Position numbers and translations under genes: made by a program | Origin: a bacterium | GTDB taxonomy: Bacteria; Patescibacteriota; Minisyncoccia; Ryanbacterales; GWA2-47-10b | DNA length: 47,699 nucleotides | NCBI GenBank assembly: GCA_027624915.1 | Contig: JAQBTR010000006.1 | Location: 1-47,699, forward strand | Direction of reading: 5' to 3' | Notes under the pieces: model-generated | The model's database searches: none | What the model was told of the DNA's origin: nothing | Seen by the model: only the letters and a program-made list of their open reading frames with translations | In this document: piece by piece, positions 14,641 through 23,511 of the stretch | Numbering within the stretch: the first letter of the stretch is position 1 | How the letters are laid out: each line of letters opens with the position of its first letter

Positions 14641-15339
14641 TTACGCTAGGTGTTTGACAGATTTAGAATCTTTGTTGATAACTAAGACAAATTCGCCTTT
14701 TATTCTTTTCTCTTTTTCCAAAAAATCCCTCATTTCAACAATGGTCATTCTTAATGTTTTTTCATAAACCTTACTAATTTCTTTGATAAGTACCCCATCA
14801 AACATTGATAATCCTATATCACAAAGGTCGGAAAGCGTCTTTAAAATACGATGTGGTGATTCGTAGAGAATAACCGAGTATTTTGCATTTAACACTCCCT
14901 CAAAAAAGGTCTTTCTACCCTTTTTGGTTGGCGGAAATCCAAGGAATAAAAACTCGTCACGAGTAAGTCCCGCTATGGAAATGGCGGCGGCCAAAGCTGA
15001 CGGGCCTGGAATTGGAATGATATCTACTTCGGGCAACTCACGCGTCACCTCTCGTACCAAAAATCCTCCGGGATCAGCAACACCTGGCGTCCCCGCGTCT
15101 ACTGTGTATGCCACATTTTTTTCTTCACGCAAAAGATTTAAAACTTTATTTAACTCCCCTCTCGTTGAATGTTCATGGAAAGAAAGAGATGGTTTTTGGA
15201 TTTCTAAATGAGTCAAAAGTTTTTTTGTGTGTCTTGTGTCCTCACTTACCACAACATCAACATAGCGTAATATTTCAATTGCGCGCAACGTTATATCGCT
15301 TAGATTTCCTATGGGAGTTGCTACTAAGTATAGAGCCAT
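14641..15339 (-). CDS. rsmI: 16S rRNA (cytidine-2'-O)-methyltransferase RsmI
   Basis: 232 aa, SAM-dependent tetrapyrrole-methylase fold; modifies C1402 of 16S rRNA in the decoding centre. Family signatures: LYLVATPIGNLSDITLRAIE, VVVSEDTRHTKKLL, SFHEHS, VDAGTPGVADPGGFLVRE (SAM-binding loop), PGPSALAAAISIAGL and FLGFPPTKKGRK, then ILYESPHRI. Length is slightly shorter than E. coli (286 aa), lacking the C-terminal extension, as in other small genomes. It starts just after the stop of the DUF192 gene, so both are co-transcribed. Confidence 0.95.
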   Translation of the reverse strand: MALYLVATPIGNLSDITLRAIEILRYVDVVVSEDTRHTKKLLTHLEIQKPSLSFHEHSTRGELNKVLNLLREEKNVAYTVDAGTPGVADPGGFLVREVTRELPEVDIIPIPGPSALAAAISIAGLTRDEFLFLGFPPTKKGRKTFFEGVLNAKYSVILYESPHRILKTLSDLCDIGLSMFDGVLIKEISKVYEKTLRMTIVEMRDFLEKEKRIKGEFVLVINKDSKSVKHLA

Positions 15340-15341
15340 GG

Positions 15342-15800
15342 CTAATATGTTATACCGTCATTAATTTTAATATCATTTGTTTTTGTCCAGCCAGTGTTTA
15401 CTTCAATTACTTTATTTGCAACGCTTGGTGACTGGACAAAAGTTATCTCATCGCTTATCGCTGGGAGTGAACTCGTACCAATTACTTTATTATCAAGCGC
15501 CCAAATAATATCAAGTGGTATCAAAGTATTTTTATTCCAAAATTGCAATGTAGTTGGCTCTTCTTGGAAGATAAAAAGCATTCCGTGGTTTTCTTTGAGC
15601 TCGGTTCGATGCATTAAACCGAGTGCTCGCTCCTCAGGACTAGTAGCAATCTCAACAAAAAGTTCTTTGTCTCCTATTATTATAAGTTGCAAACCACTCC
15701 CCTCATCAACGACTATATCTTCTTCTCTATTAAAAATAAAATACGCTCCAATGGTCAGTACAAAAAATACTATAAAGATTTTTATGTGGCTACTTTTCAT
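15342..15800 (-). CDS. Membrane-anchored DUF192 protein
   Basis: 152 aa with one N-terminal membrane helix (IKIFIVFFVLTIGAYFIF) and a DUF192 domain outside the cell: LFVEIATSPEERALGLMHRT, ENHGMLFIFQEEPTTLQFWN and KNTLIPLDIIWAL are the family hallmarks. The biochemical role of DUF192 is unknown; it is a small beta-barrel often exported. It is 2 nt from rsmI and they form an operon, but no functional link is known. The divergent protease gene starts 32 nt away. Confidence 0.88.
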   Translation of the reverse strand: MKSSHIKIFIVFFVLTIGAYFIFNREEDIVVDEGSGLQLIIIGDKELFVEIATSPEERALGLMHRTELKENHGMLFIFQEEPTTLQFWNKNTLIPLDIIWALDNKVIGTSSLPAISDEITFVQSPSVANKVIEVNTGWTKTNDIKINDGITY

Positions 15801-15832
15801 TTAACACCATAAGAGTACACTAAGAACAACAC

Positions 15833-16789
15833 ATGAAGCAACTCCTCTTTATTTTATTTCTTATTATCCTTGGGCTTATACTCATAATTCCCTTGCCAGA
15901 AACAAGGGTGAGTGTTCTTATTCGTGAAATCGAAGAAGAAATTATTTTTGAGCCAGAAGTAAAAACTGAAGATGAAAAGCCTACCTTAGAGGAAGATAGC
16001 CCGGCGCATGTTGAGTCTCTGGTTGTTATTAAAGAAGAACCAAAAAATGAAGAACATGTAATCCTGGAGACACAAGATATAGCTGAAATTTTAGAACCAA
16101 TTGCACAAAGTATAATTTACGATAAGGCCCTCTTGAGTATCGTAAACTTGGTCTGCCCAGTTAAGAAGAATAGCTTTGCAATCGCAACCGGAGCAATTGT
16201 AAGTCCCGAGGGACATATACTTTCTGTTGCTCATCTAACTGAAGGATTGAACATCGGTTCCAAATGTACCCTGCGACGTGGTTCCCCCGCTCGTGATTTT
16301 GCTAGTGCCGAACTTTTGTTTGTACCTGATAACTACAAACTAGCTACGACAACTAACTCTCAAGCACCTTTTGACTTTTCTATATGGAAAATAATAACTG
16401 AAGATAAACAATCCTTTGAGTACTGGGACATAACAACTGACAAAATACTAGACTCAAACAACAATGTTTTGACATTAAGTTATGCGGCAGAGCTTAATAG
16501 TGGATCCGCACTAAAAAATCTTAACCTACTCTTTTCACTAACTACTGTGGATTTTGATGATTCATATATCGTGAGAAGTAAATCAACAATCAGCGCTCAG
16601 GAGGGCTCCTCTGGGGGTATTCTTGTAGATCCATATACATCTAACATACGAGGTATGATATTCGGAGTAAGTAAGGATGATTCTGTGTTTGATAGATTTT
16701 TGTTTTCACTAAACCCACAGGCTATAGAAAACGCACTCAAAAATGAAACTGGTAAAACAATTAAAGAGTACCTGGGAGGTACTCTTTAA
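15833..16789 (+). CDS. Membrane-anchored trypsin-like serine protease
   Basis: 318 aa. One N-terminal helix (LLFILFLIILGLILIIPLP), an acidic linker of about 60 residues, then a trypsin-like domain. The catalytic triad can be read as His in GHILSVAHLTEG (about residue 134), Asp in FDFSIWK (about 182) and Ser in AQEGSSGGILVD (about 260). No PDZ domain follows, unlike DegP/HtrA. It probably acts on exported proteins outside the cytoplasmic membrane. A -10-like TACACT (15816-15821) ends 11 nt before the ATG, so the mRNA has a very short leader. It ends in a 16-bp terminator hairpin that includes the stop codon. Confidence 0.8.
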   Translation: MKQLLFILFLIILGLILIIPLPETRVSVLIREIEEEIIFEPEVKTEDEKPTLEEDSPAHVESLVVIKEEPKNEEHVILETQDIAEILEPIAQSIIYDKALLSIVNLVCPVKKNSFAIATGAIVSPEGHILSVAHLTEGLNIGSKCTLRRGSPARDFASAELLFVPDNYKLATTTNSQAPFDFSIWKIITEDKQSFEYWDITTDKILDSNNNVLTLSYAAELNSGSALKNLNLLFSLTTVDFDDSYIVRSKSTISAQEGSSGGILVDPYTSNIRGMIFGVSKDDSVFDRFLFSLNPQAIENALKNETGKTIKEYLGGTL

Positions 16790-16792
16790 TTG
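16758..16792 (+). terminator. Terminator overlapping the protease stop codon
   Basis: CAATTAAAGAGTACCT-GGG-AGGTACTCTTTAATTG, a perfect 16-bp stem whose right arm contains the TAA. It could work in both directions, separating the protease gene from the convergent gene at 16814. Confidence 0.75.
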
Positions 16793-16813
16793 AGGCTTTG
16801 GTGTTTTACCTAT

Positions 16814-17194
16814 TTAGAGCTGATTTAATTCATTCTCTATATCTTCAAACTCTTTATCAAGGTCTCCAAGATCTGTTGAATCAAGTTCGCCATCAAGTAC
16901 TGAGGTTGTATCATCTTCTGATGCGTCTCCCACTATATCTACACTAGGAGCTGGCTCATCCTGTCTGGCTTCTATACCATCTTCTGGGTTAACTACATTC
17001 GAACCATTCTGGTACATCCAAAATCCAACTGCCGCAAGAACAAGTACTACAGCAATGCCAAGGATTATAACTACTGATTTGTGGTCATGGCCACCCTCTT
17101 GGCCACCATCCATTTCGTTACGAGGAGTACCAACCGTTGGTGATTGTTCCTTTGGTGGAACTTGTGAGGAGGGAATATTTTGCATTGGGTCCAT
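16814..17194 (-). CDS. Single-pass membrane protein with acidic tail, unknown
   Basis: 126 aa: a Pro/Gln/Gly-rich cytoplasmic segment of about 40 residues, one membrane helix (SVVIILGIAVVLVLAAVGFW), then an extracellular, strongly acidic tail (for example LDGELDSTDLGDLDKEFEDI). No catalytic motif. It follows the coiled-coil secreted protein by 22 nt, so the two are probably one transcription unit; the charged helical partner and the acidic anchored protein may bind each other, which is inference. No family recognised. Confidence 0.65.
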   Translation of the reverse strand: MDPMQNIPSSQVPPKEQSPTVGTPRNEMDGGQEGGHDHKSVVIILGIAVVLVLAAVGFWMYQNGSNVVNPEDGIEARQDEPAPSVDIVGDASEDDTTSVLDGELDSTDLGDLDKEFEDIENELNQL

Positions 17195-17216
17195 AATATT
17201 CTTTTATTAACAATAA

Positions 17217-18152
17217 TTATTCTGAACTATCATTGCCATCTGAATCGTCACTATCGTCAGAGTTATCTTCAAAATCGGTGTCATCAACCTTTGGAATCAA
17301 TTTGAGAGACTCTACAGCATTCTTAAGCGCCAATCGTACATCTCCAAGTGCGCCACGAATTGCCCTGAGATCAGATTTCAGTGCTGAACGCGCTTCACCC
17401 ACCTTCTCACGTAGATTTTCTTCTGTATCAACATCTATATCATATGTCTTATCCGCTTGAGTAACAATCAAATCTTGTGCGGTTGCAAGAAGTTCCTCGG
17501 CACGCGTAATGGCGCTTCTCGCATCAACTACGTCATTTCCTGCCGCCTCCGCCTTGTCTGCTCGTGACTCTATCTTGAGAAGAACATCTTCGAGTCGGTC
17601 AGCTGTTTTATTAAATAGCTCTACCATTCGGTTGTTAAGCTTAACAAGATTGTCTGCAATTCGCTCAACACCAGCCTTTTTTCTTTGGTCTCTAATGCCT
17701 TCGAGCTTAGTTTTTAATTCCTCTCTTTTGGCTGCAATTGTATCTTTTGATGCCTCTCTTCGTGTCTGTATTTCTTCGTTACGTGTCTTTCGCAAGTCAT
17801 GTGCACTTGTCCTAAACTCCGTTCGCTTATCATTAATGTTTGAACGAAGTTCCATCCTACCCTCTTTGGTAGGGCTGTCCTTAATCTCCTGCTGCTTAGT
17901 ACGCACCATCTGTCTCAAATCAATCTTTTTATCACGAATCTCAATTCGTGTCTTCGTTCGAGTCTCCTGTGCCTTCATAATTCGATCCTTGTTCTCCTTA
18001 TTGCGCTCCATCTGGAAATCACTTCTTTCCTTTTGAGCCTCTTGGTTCAATTCTCGAACTGTGTCACTTGGGCTTGTATCTTCGTTCTGCGCCAAAGCAA
18101 AAGACGATACAAGAAGTCCTGTCATGACAGATACTGCAAATAGCTTTTTCAT
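17217..18152 (-). CDS. Secreted coiled-coil protein
   Basis: 311 aa. Signal peptide MKKLFAVSVMTGLLVSSFALA with an A-x-A-like cleavage site, then about 150 residues of highly charged helix (RNKENKDRIMKAQETRTKTR...), a second helical region (VKLNNRMVELFNKTADRLED) and an Asp/Ser-rich C-terminus (DDSDDSDGNDSSE). The pattern is that of exported CPR proteins with long helices and no enzymatic motif; a structural or adhesive role is possible. First gene of a two-gene unit with 16814. Its antisense strand shows long open frames only because of the skewed composition. Confidence 0.7.
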   Translation of the reverse strand: MKKLFAVSVMTGLLVSSFALAQNEDTSPSDTVRELNQEAQKERSDFQMERNKENKDRIMKAQETRTKTRIEIRDKKIDLRQMVRTKQQEIKDSPTKEGRMELRSNINDKRTEFRTSAHDLRKTRNEEIQTRREASKDTIAAKREELKTKLEGIRDQRKKAGVERIADNLVKLNNRMVELFNKTADRLEDVLLKIESRADKAEAAGNDVVDARSAITRAEELLATAQDLIVTQADKTYDIDVDTEENLREKVGEARSALKSDLRAIRGALGDVRLALKNAVESLKLIPKVDDTDFEDNSDDSDDSDGNDSSE

Positions 18153-18292
18153 ATATACATATTAGCCCTAATAATAAGTTTACCCTTATAGTATCACTCT
18201 CGTGCTCACACACACTCCAGTGAGGTGTGCATAAAGCAACCCTATAGTGTTAAACGGGGGACCTCATTGGATGTGACAACTATTAATAGTAT

Positions 18293-18320
18293 AAAAAGAG
18301 CTCCCTCTGTGGGGAGCTTT
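18293..18320 (-). terminator. Terminator of the prkA-yeaH-spoVR operon
   Basis: AGCTCCC-TCTGTGG-GGAGCT stem followed by CTCTTTTTAT on the minus strand, 14 nt after the spoVR stop. The gap 18153-18333 also holds an imperfect inverted repeat CCAGTGAGGT (18217-18226) with ACCTCATTGG (18261-18270). Confidence 0.85.
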
Positions 18321-18333
18321 TGTAATGAACTAT

Positions 18334-19890
18334 CTATTTTGACTGGTCTCTTACCCTCACTTCTTCATCTACTTTATATTGGGCTACCTGCTTGGGTTCG
18401 CCATCGATGATTGTATTGACAATCACCGGACGCATCCACAGAGTGCGCAGATGCTTCACAGTCTCTTTTGCGTATTCGAGCTCTAATGGATAACCATCAT
18501 CCTCATGCTCGAGAACAAGAACATTACCCTTGAACCCAGCTTCAACAACCCTGATGACTGGCTGAGCCCCTATGCCAGTACTTCTGGCAAGCTCGTCGCG
18601 GACATTTTTCCAACCATCATCGTTACCGGTATCAGTTACGATGAGGTCGTAATGGTCTCCCTCGTCCTTTTCATCGTATCGGAAAAGACCAAGTTCCTGA
18701 ACCATTCGCCTAGACAAAAATCTTTCAATGAATGTGCGGTCATCCCCTTCTTCGCGTACAGCGAAGATTTTCTCGTCCCCAGTAGCCTTGCCGGCATCTG
18801 GTGGTACTAAATCACACTCCTCAAAATCTTTTTTCAAACTAATGAAAAGCTGAGGTTCGAATGTATCAGGATTGAGACGACTTTCATCAATCATCCCATC
18901 GTAGTAAACGTGTATCGCCTCCCACAATGAGTAGCCAACATGATAAGGATTTAGACCGCCTGGGTGTGGTCTCAAAACACCACTATGTCTTTGGGAGAAC
19001 TCAAGCCACATTGCGGGTGGCAAATCCAGCGCTCGCAAAATACGATTATGCCAGTAGCTTGCCCAACCCTCGTTCATAATCTTAGTTCGAATCTGAGGCA
19101 TGAAATACCTAGCCTCCTGATCCACGATATAAAGAATGTCTCGTTGCCAATCTGTGAGGAGAGGATTCTCCTCGGCAATGAACAAGAGAATGTCTGGGTC
19201 TGGCTCAAGAGGATGCTTGCGTAAACTTTCTTTTAGGGCCTCAGGATCTACCCTTGCTACTGCGTGTAGATTAGGATATTGATCTTTGTGGGCATCGTAG
19301 AAACGATCACGAACTCTTGCCATCTGATCTTCACGCGATAAGCGCTTACGATCTAGATACGGATTACGATTGTGAGAAAGCGAGTGCGCAGCATCAAGAA
19401 AACTCTCTACTTCGAGTTCTCCATGAAGCTCCTTATACCCTCGTATGCGCCCGGCTGCAGATTTAAACCTGCCAATCGTCTGTTGTGGCTCTGAGTGGCG
19501 AAACGTTAAGTTCCGCTTAAAGAAATCATTATGACCATACACATGCGCCATCGTTAACACCTGTAAAAGAAGTGTGTTGTTCTTCATTAGGTATGCAAGA
19601 GCGGGATCAGAATTGATTACCATTTCGTATGGAAGCCCAGACACGCCATGATCATAGAGTGTCTTTTGCTTCTCATATGCTTTTCCATATGACCAGTGCG
19701 GATAGTGAGATGGCATCCCACTATACGCCATGAATCCAATCATATGATCGTGGTCACAAATCTCGAAGTCCTGTCTAAAGCAATCGAGGCCAAACCCATC
19801 GGCAAGCTCTCTTATACGCTCATCCCACCCTTGGAGATCGCGCATGGTGTAATTCTCTGTGCCAATGAGTACATTCATCATATCGGTCAT
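18334..19890 (-). CDS. spoVR: SpoVR family protein
   Basis: 518 aa, the usual length. Diagnostic stretches: FGLDCFRQDFEICDHDHMIG, YGKAYEKQKTLYDHGVSGLP, NSDPALAYLMKNNTLLLQVL..AHVYGHNDFFKRN, MNEGWASYWHNRIL and PHPGGLNPYHVGYSLWEAI. SpoVR-family proteins (E. coli YcgB) occur with the PrkA kinase and YeaH; in Bacillus SpoVR affects the spore cortex, but no spore genes are seen here. It overlaps yeaH by 4 nt (ATGA) with an AAGGAGA Shine-Dalgarno inside the yeaH end, so translation is coupled. Biochemical function unknown. Composition is more GC-rich than the flanking genes, suggesting acquisition by transfer or high expression. Confidence 0.93.
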   Translation of the reverse strand: MTDMMNVLIGTENYTMRDLQGWDERIRELADGFGLDCFRQDFEICDHDHMIGFMAYSGMPSHYPHWSYGKAYEKQKTLYDHGVSGLPYEMVINSDPALAYLMKNNTLLLQVLTMAHVYGHNDFFKRNLTFRHSEPQQTIGRFKSAAGRIRGYKELHGELEVESFLDAAHSLSHNRNPYLDRKRLSREDQMARVRDRFYDAHKDQYPNLHAVARVDPEALKESLRKHPLEPDPDILLFIAEENPLLTDWQRDILYIVDQEARYFMPQIRTKIMNEGWASYWHNRILRALDLPPAMWLEFSQRHSGVLRPHPGGLNPYHVGYSLWEAIHVYYDGMIDESRLNPDTFEPQLFISLKKDFEECDLVPPDAGKATGDEKIFAVREEGDDRTFIERFLSRRMVQELGLFRYDEKDEGDHYDLIVTDTGNDDGWKNVRDELARSTGIGAQPVIRVVEAGFKGNVLVLEHEDDGYPLELEYAKETVKHLRTLWMRPVIVNTIIDGEPKQVAQYKVDEEVRVRDQSK

Positions 19891-21344
19891 GAGTGTCTCC
19901 TTTCGTCTTCCTTCAGAATTGATGAAAGCTGTGGCCAGACCTCATCTTTAGATTCAATCGATAGCGCATGAAAATTTCTACGCTTACCAAGAAGTTTTTC
20001 GAAAGTTTTGATCATAGAGCCCTCGAAATAACGAGACCCCTTGGGCTTAATCTCTACATAGCCAAACAAATTACAGATATCGAGTAGAGCATTTGCAGTT
20101 CCAACTGCTTTTTTATTATCATTGTCGAAGTTATCACCATCAGAACAATGAAATGCATATATATTCCATAGATCTGGATGGTATCGGTCCTCAATGATGT
20201 CGAGAGCTCTTTGATACCCAGAAGAAATATATGTTCCACCAGATTCACCTTTAAAGAAGAACTCTTGTTCGGTTACTTCTTTGCTCTCTGTGGTGTGAGC
20301 CACAAACACGACCTCTACTTGCGAGTACCGCCTCTGGATGAAGCTGTAAAGCAAGAAGAAGAACATTCGAGCAAAATATTTTTTCATCGTATCCATTGAG
20401 CCTGACGTATCCATGATACAGATTACTACCGCATTGGATTCCATCTTGGGTCTCGTCACATGTTTCTTGTATCTAAGGTCGTCATTCTCAAAAGGAAAAC
20501 GACCACCGTCTTTGGGATTTTTCCGAATATATTCACGATACTTTGGCCCAACTTCTGACAGAGGCATGACCTCATACAGCTTTGCAAGACGGGTACGCAA
20601 AGGAGCGGCGGCCACGCGTAAGCGACGCGTCTCCAGAACAGCCAAGTGAGCAAGCCGAAAGTGTTCAGTCACCTGAGCACGATCTCCAGCTTCGCGGGCT
20701 TTGTAAGCCGCACGTCGTTGGTTCTCAATATCCGCCTGTGAATGCAAGATATCGAGAGTCTTTTTCATGACTATTTCTTCTAGTTTAGGAAGAGCGCGTT
20801 TTCGCGCACCAAATCTACGAAGTCTTTCGATGGCTGTACGTCTCATGTCGCGATGAGTCTCGGGACCACTTCGTCGATACCCAAGACGTTTGGGAGCAGT
20901 CTTGGTCTCAACCATCCTGAGTTTTTTCTTGTCCATATCCGGCAGTTCAAGATCTTCAAAAACTATATCCAAAAGCTCATCAAGGGTTACGTCGGTTTCG
21001 TAGTAATCCTCACCTGGCTGAGTTCCGGCCTTATCGCCATCTCCTCCCTCGCCTGGCTTCTTGACCTTGCCTACTACTTGACCCTCACCAACATCGCCGT
21101 CACCTTGAGAGACACCGCTGCCGGGTTTCCCACGAATAAATCGATATTCTCTGACACCACGCAACGGAACTCTGACAATCTTATCGCCTCTTTGGCCGAT
21201 AATAGACTCATCTGAAATGATATCGGCAATATTACCGTGAATCGCTTCTCTTACTTTTTCGCGATGACGCCTGCGATCACCAGCTGTTCGATCACTTCTG
21301 CCAGCGTTCGTATGCGTTGGATTACGAAAAATAGATTGTTCCAT
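19887..21344 (-). CDS. yeaH: YeaH/YhbH family protein (DUF444)
   Basis: About 485 aa. The N-terminal half is basic and Gly/Arg-rich (IFRNPTHTNAGRSDRTAGDR; GKPGSGVSQGDGDVGEGQVV), as in DUF444 proteins; the C-terminal half holds a VWA-like fold with AVVICIMDTSGSMDTMKKYF (MIDAS D-x-S-x-S) and YIFAFHCSDGDNFDNDN-like residues. ATG at 21344 is chosen because GGAGG lies eight nt upstream. It is the middle gene of the prkA-yeaH-spoVR trio known from many Proteobacteria and Firmicutes, where the kinase complex acts in starvation and stress response. A terminator-like hairpin separates it from prkA, so expression may be adjusted. Confidence 0.93.
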   Translation of the reverse strand: MEQSIFRNPTHTNAGRSDRTAGDRRRHREKVREAIHGNIADIISDESIIGQRGDKIVRVPLRGVREYRFIRGKPGSGVSQGDGDVGEGQVVGKVKKPGEGGDGDKAGTQPGEDYYETDVTLDELLDIVFEDLELPDMDKKKLRMVETKTAPKRLGYRRSGPETHRDMRRTAIERLRRFGARKRALPKLEEIVMKKTLDILHSQADIENQRRAAYKAREAGDRAQVTEHFRLAHLAVLETRRLRVAAAPLRTRLAKLYEVMPLSEVGPKYREYIRKNPKDGGRFPFENDDLRYKKHVTRPKMESNAVVICIMDTSGSMDTMKKYFARMFFFLLYSFIQRRYSQVEVVFVAHTTESKEVTEQEFFFKGESGGTYISSGYQRALDIIEDRYHPDLWNIYAFHCSDGDNFDNDNKKAVGTANALLDICNLFGYVEIKPKGSRYFEGSMIKTFEKLLGKRRNFHALSIESKDEVWPQLSSILKEDERRHS

Positions 21345-21412
21345 TTGAATAACCTCCATTGTCAACGAATGCGAGTCCACCATATTCGTAGCACACATGT
21401 CAAGCCAGAACA

Positions 21413-21444
21413 AGAAAAAAGACCACAGCGCGTTGGCTATGGTC
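21413..21444 (-). terminator. Terminator-like hairpin between prkA and yeaH
   Basis: GACCATAGC pairs with GCTGTGGTC (one G-U), loop CAACGC, followed on the minus strand by TTTTTT (21415-21420). It lies 11 nt past the prkA stop, inside the operon, so it may reduce yeaH-spoVR relative to prkA; a TTGACA-like box near 21390 could restart transcription, but I see no good -10. Confidence 0.7.
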
Positions 21445-21455
21445 TCGTGACCTTT

Positions 21456-23426
21456 TTAGTCCTTCCAGAGGTTGTTTGCTGCATACTTCAGCACCACGTC
21501 TACACAGTGTTCGCAGTATCCATGCTGCATCATCTGTTCGACCATCGCATCGTACTTCTTGGTCTGCTCGTCATCTCTGGTACGAGCCTTGGTTACGATG
21601 CGGCTAATATCGCGGACGGAATGCATGAGCTTCTTCTCGATTGCTTCTTTGAGCGGGCCGTATGCCGTGTAAGTCAGTTTCTCTTGTCTGCGTTGTGCCG
21701 CAAAGAGAAACGAAACAACTGACTGTCTAAAGCCATCGGCACCAGAGCCTACTACAGCAATTTGCTCCTCGATAGACTTGAGGAATGCCTCGTCGGGCAT
21801 CAGCTCTTCTTTCGTATTTTTGTCCTTGACCTTTGTTTGATTAACAAAGGCCTCAGCATGATCCAAATAATTTTGAAAGAGCTGCTCGGCTTGTTCCGCA
21901 TAGGCATACACAAAAGCCTTCGTAATCTCCTTTTCGAGAACCTCGAGATACTCTTTGTGAATGACATCCTGCAAAAGTTGAAGTAGTCGCTTACGCTCAT
22001 CATCAGCAATGTCTGCTTCCTTGACCCCTTGGGTCAAGGCTTCGCGCACGCTGATTGGATTAACGCAAGGATGTTCTTCTTCAGAATCTGAAAGAGCGTT
22101 ATCGATTGCCTTCATAGTGAAACGCGTTGAGATTCCAGTCATGCCCTCTCTTGGGTGGTCGTCCTGGAGCTCGCGCACATCTACCTTTTTTACCGTACCC
22201 TTCTCTACAACTTCATCGCCGTTGTAAAGCTTGAGCTTGGTAAGAGGATCGGCTTTTTCAGTCTGCTCGAGACGCGACAGAACCGCGAACATCGAAGCAA
22301 CTTCCAAGGTGTGAGGAGCAATATGGGGTTTGAAATCTGACTCTCTGATGATCTTTTCGTAGATCTTTACCTCTTCGGAGAGTCTCAAGTTATATGGAAC
22401 CTTGACCACAACAATTCGGTCAAGAACCGCTTCGTTCGTGTGGTCTGCCCTAAATTTTTGCCATTCAGCCTCATTGGAGTGAGCGACAATAACGGTATCG
22501 ACATGAATCATGCCATGCCGACCTGGCGCCGGAATGACTTTCTCCTGTGTCGCTGTGATCATCGCATGCAGATATTCGGTTTCGTTTTTGAAGACCTCAA
22601 TGAATTCCACCATGCCTCTGTTTCCGACATTGAGTGCCCCGTTGAGCTGTAACGCCTCTGGGTCATCTTCGCCGTACACATCGAGCTTGGAGATATCGAT
22701 ACTACCTATCAGCACCGAGGAGTCCTGATTGTTGGAATCAACTGGAGGTACAACCCCGATACCAATACGTCCACGCCTCGAAAACGAGAGCTCTACGACT
22801 GGAAATTCTTCGTATTGCTTATTGAATTCTTCCTTGAGACGCTTCCGGCACTGAGGACAAAGATCTCCCTCGATCCTGACGCTATACATTTTTTCAAAAG
22901 CCCCTCTTAGATGTCTTGGAACGAGAAGTAATGGATCTTGGAACATACTGCATCCTTCGAGTGCAAACAGAGACAAGCCTTCGAGTTTCTTCTTAAGAGC
23001 CTCAGCAATCGAGCTCTTGCCCGAACCAACTGGGCCCATCATGTATAGAACTTGGCGAGACTCCTCACCCTTGAGAGCGGCACTATGGAAGTATCTCGCA
23101 ATCTTGGCGATAGTCGGCTCAATCCCAAAGAACTCGTCTTCGAACGCTCCATAGACCAGTGTCTTTGGTCTATCCTTGTAGAGCCGTTGAATGCGAGGGT
23201 CGGTTGAAGTCAAGATATCTCTTGAACCACCGGGCTTGATTACACCCTCATACAAAGTCGCATGAGCGTGCTGACCAAGCTCTGGATGACCCCTTAGCCT
23301 TTGATCAAGATATTCGAGAAAAGTGCCACTCCATTTGGGTTCTTTTTTCGCTTCAGCTGCGCGATCATCAGTAATCCATGCTTGGAGTTCATCCAATGAT
23401 TTTGGTTCCAATACGGGGTCTGACAT
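21456..23426 (-). CDS. prkA: PrkA family serine protein kinase / AAA+ protein
   Basis: 656 aa. N-terminal AAA+ domain with Walker A in YMMGPVGSGKSSIAEALKKK (about residue 110), Walker B-like region around YLHAMITATQEKVIP, and the conserved PrkA sequences DPLLLVPRHLRGAFEKMY, CPQCRKRLKEEFNKQYEEFP (Cys pair) and NRGMVEFIEVFKN. The C-terminal part (from about 420) is the eukaryotic-kinase-like PrkA domain. Start at ATG 23426 with GGGAGGTG upstream. PrkA proteins are kinases or ATPases that report nutrient stress; E. coli YeaG is the homologue. It heads the prkA-yeaH-spoVR operon; promoter at 23469-23498. Confidence 0.94.
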   Translation of the reverse strand: MSDPVLEPKSLDELQAWITDDRAAEAKKEPKWSGTFLEYLDQRLRGHPELGQHAHATLYEGVIKPGGSRDILTSTDPRIQRLYKDRPKTLVYGAFEDEFFGIEPTIAKIARYFHSAALKGEESRQVLYMMGPVGSGKSSIAEALKKKLEGLSLFALEGCSMFQDPLLLVPRHLRGAFEKMYSVRIEGDLCPQCRKRLKEEFNKQYEEFPVVELSFSRRGRIGIGVVPPVDSNNQDSSVLIGSIDISKLDVYGEDDPEALQLNGALNVGNRGMVEFIEVFKNETEYLHAMITATQEKVIPAPGRHGMIHVDTVIVAHSNEAEWQKFRADHTNEAVLDRIVVVKVPYNLRLSEEVKIYEKIIRESDFKPHIAPHTLEVASMFAVLSRLEQTEKADPLTKLKLYNGDEVVEKGTVKKVDVRELQDDHPREGMTGISTRFTMKAIDNALSDSEEEHPCVNPISVREALTQGVKEADIADDERKRLLQLLQDVIHKEYLEVLEKEITKAFVYAYAEQAEQLFQNYLDHAEAFVNQTKVKDKNTKEELMPDEAFLKSIEEQIAVVGSGADGFRQSVVSFLFAAQRRQEKLTYTAYGPLKEAIEKKLMHSVRDISRIVTKARTRDDEQTKKYDAMVEQMMQHGYCEHCVDVVLKYAANNLWKD

Positions 23427-23468
23427 GAAGTCACCTCCCAACTGTGAAAGAACAGGACTCTACCCTTA

Positions 23469-23498
23469 GGCATAGCAGAAAATCTAAGCCCGTGTCAA
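23469..23498 (-). promoter_or_regulatory. Promoter of the prkA operon
   Basis: TTGACA (23493-23498), 18-nt spacer and TATGCC (23469-23474) on the minus strand, about 42 nt before the prkA ATG. The -35 is perfect, the -10 weak, which is typical of regulated promoters. Confidence 0.65.
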
Positions 23499-23511
23499 TG
23501 TGTTTGGAGTC

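Noticed and set aside
17233-18036. Long plus-strand frames opposite the coiled-coil gene
   Set aside because: They are mirror frames of a gene with strongly biased Lys/Glu/Arg codons; the signal peptide and operon structure support the minus strand.
18334-19890. SpoVR as evidence for sporulation
   Set aside because: SpoVR/YcgB occurs widely in non-spore-formers with prkA and yeaH; no other sporulation gene is present.
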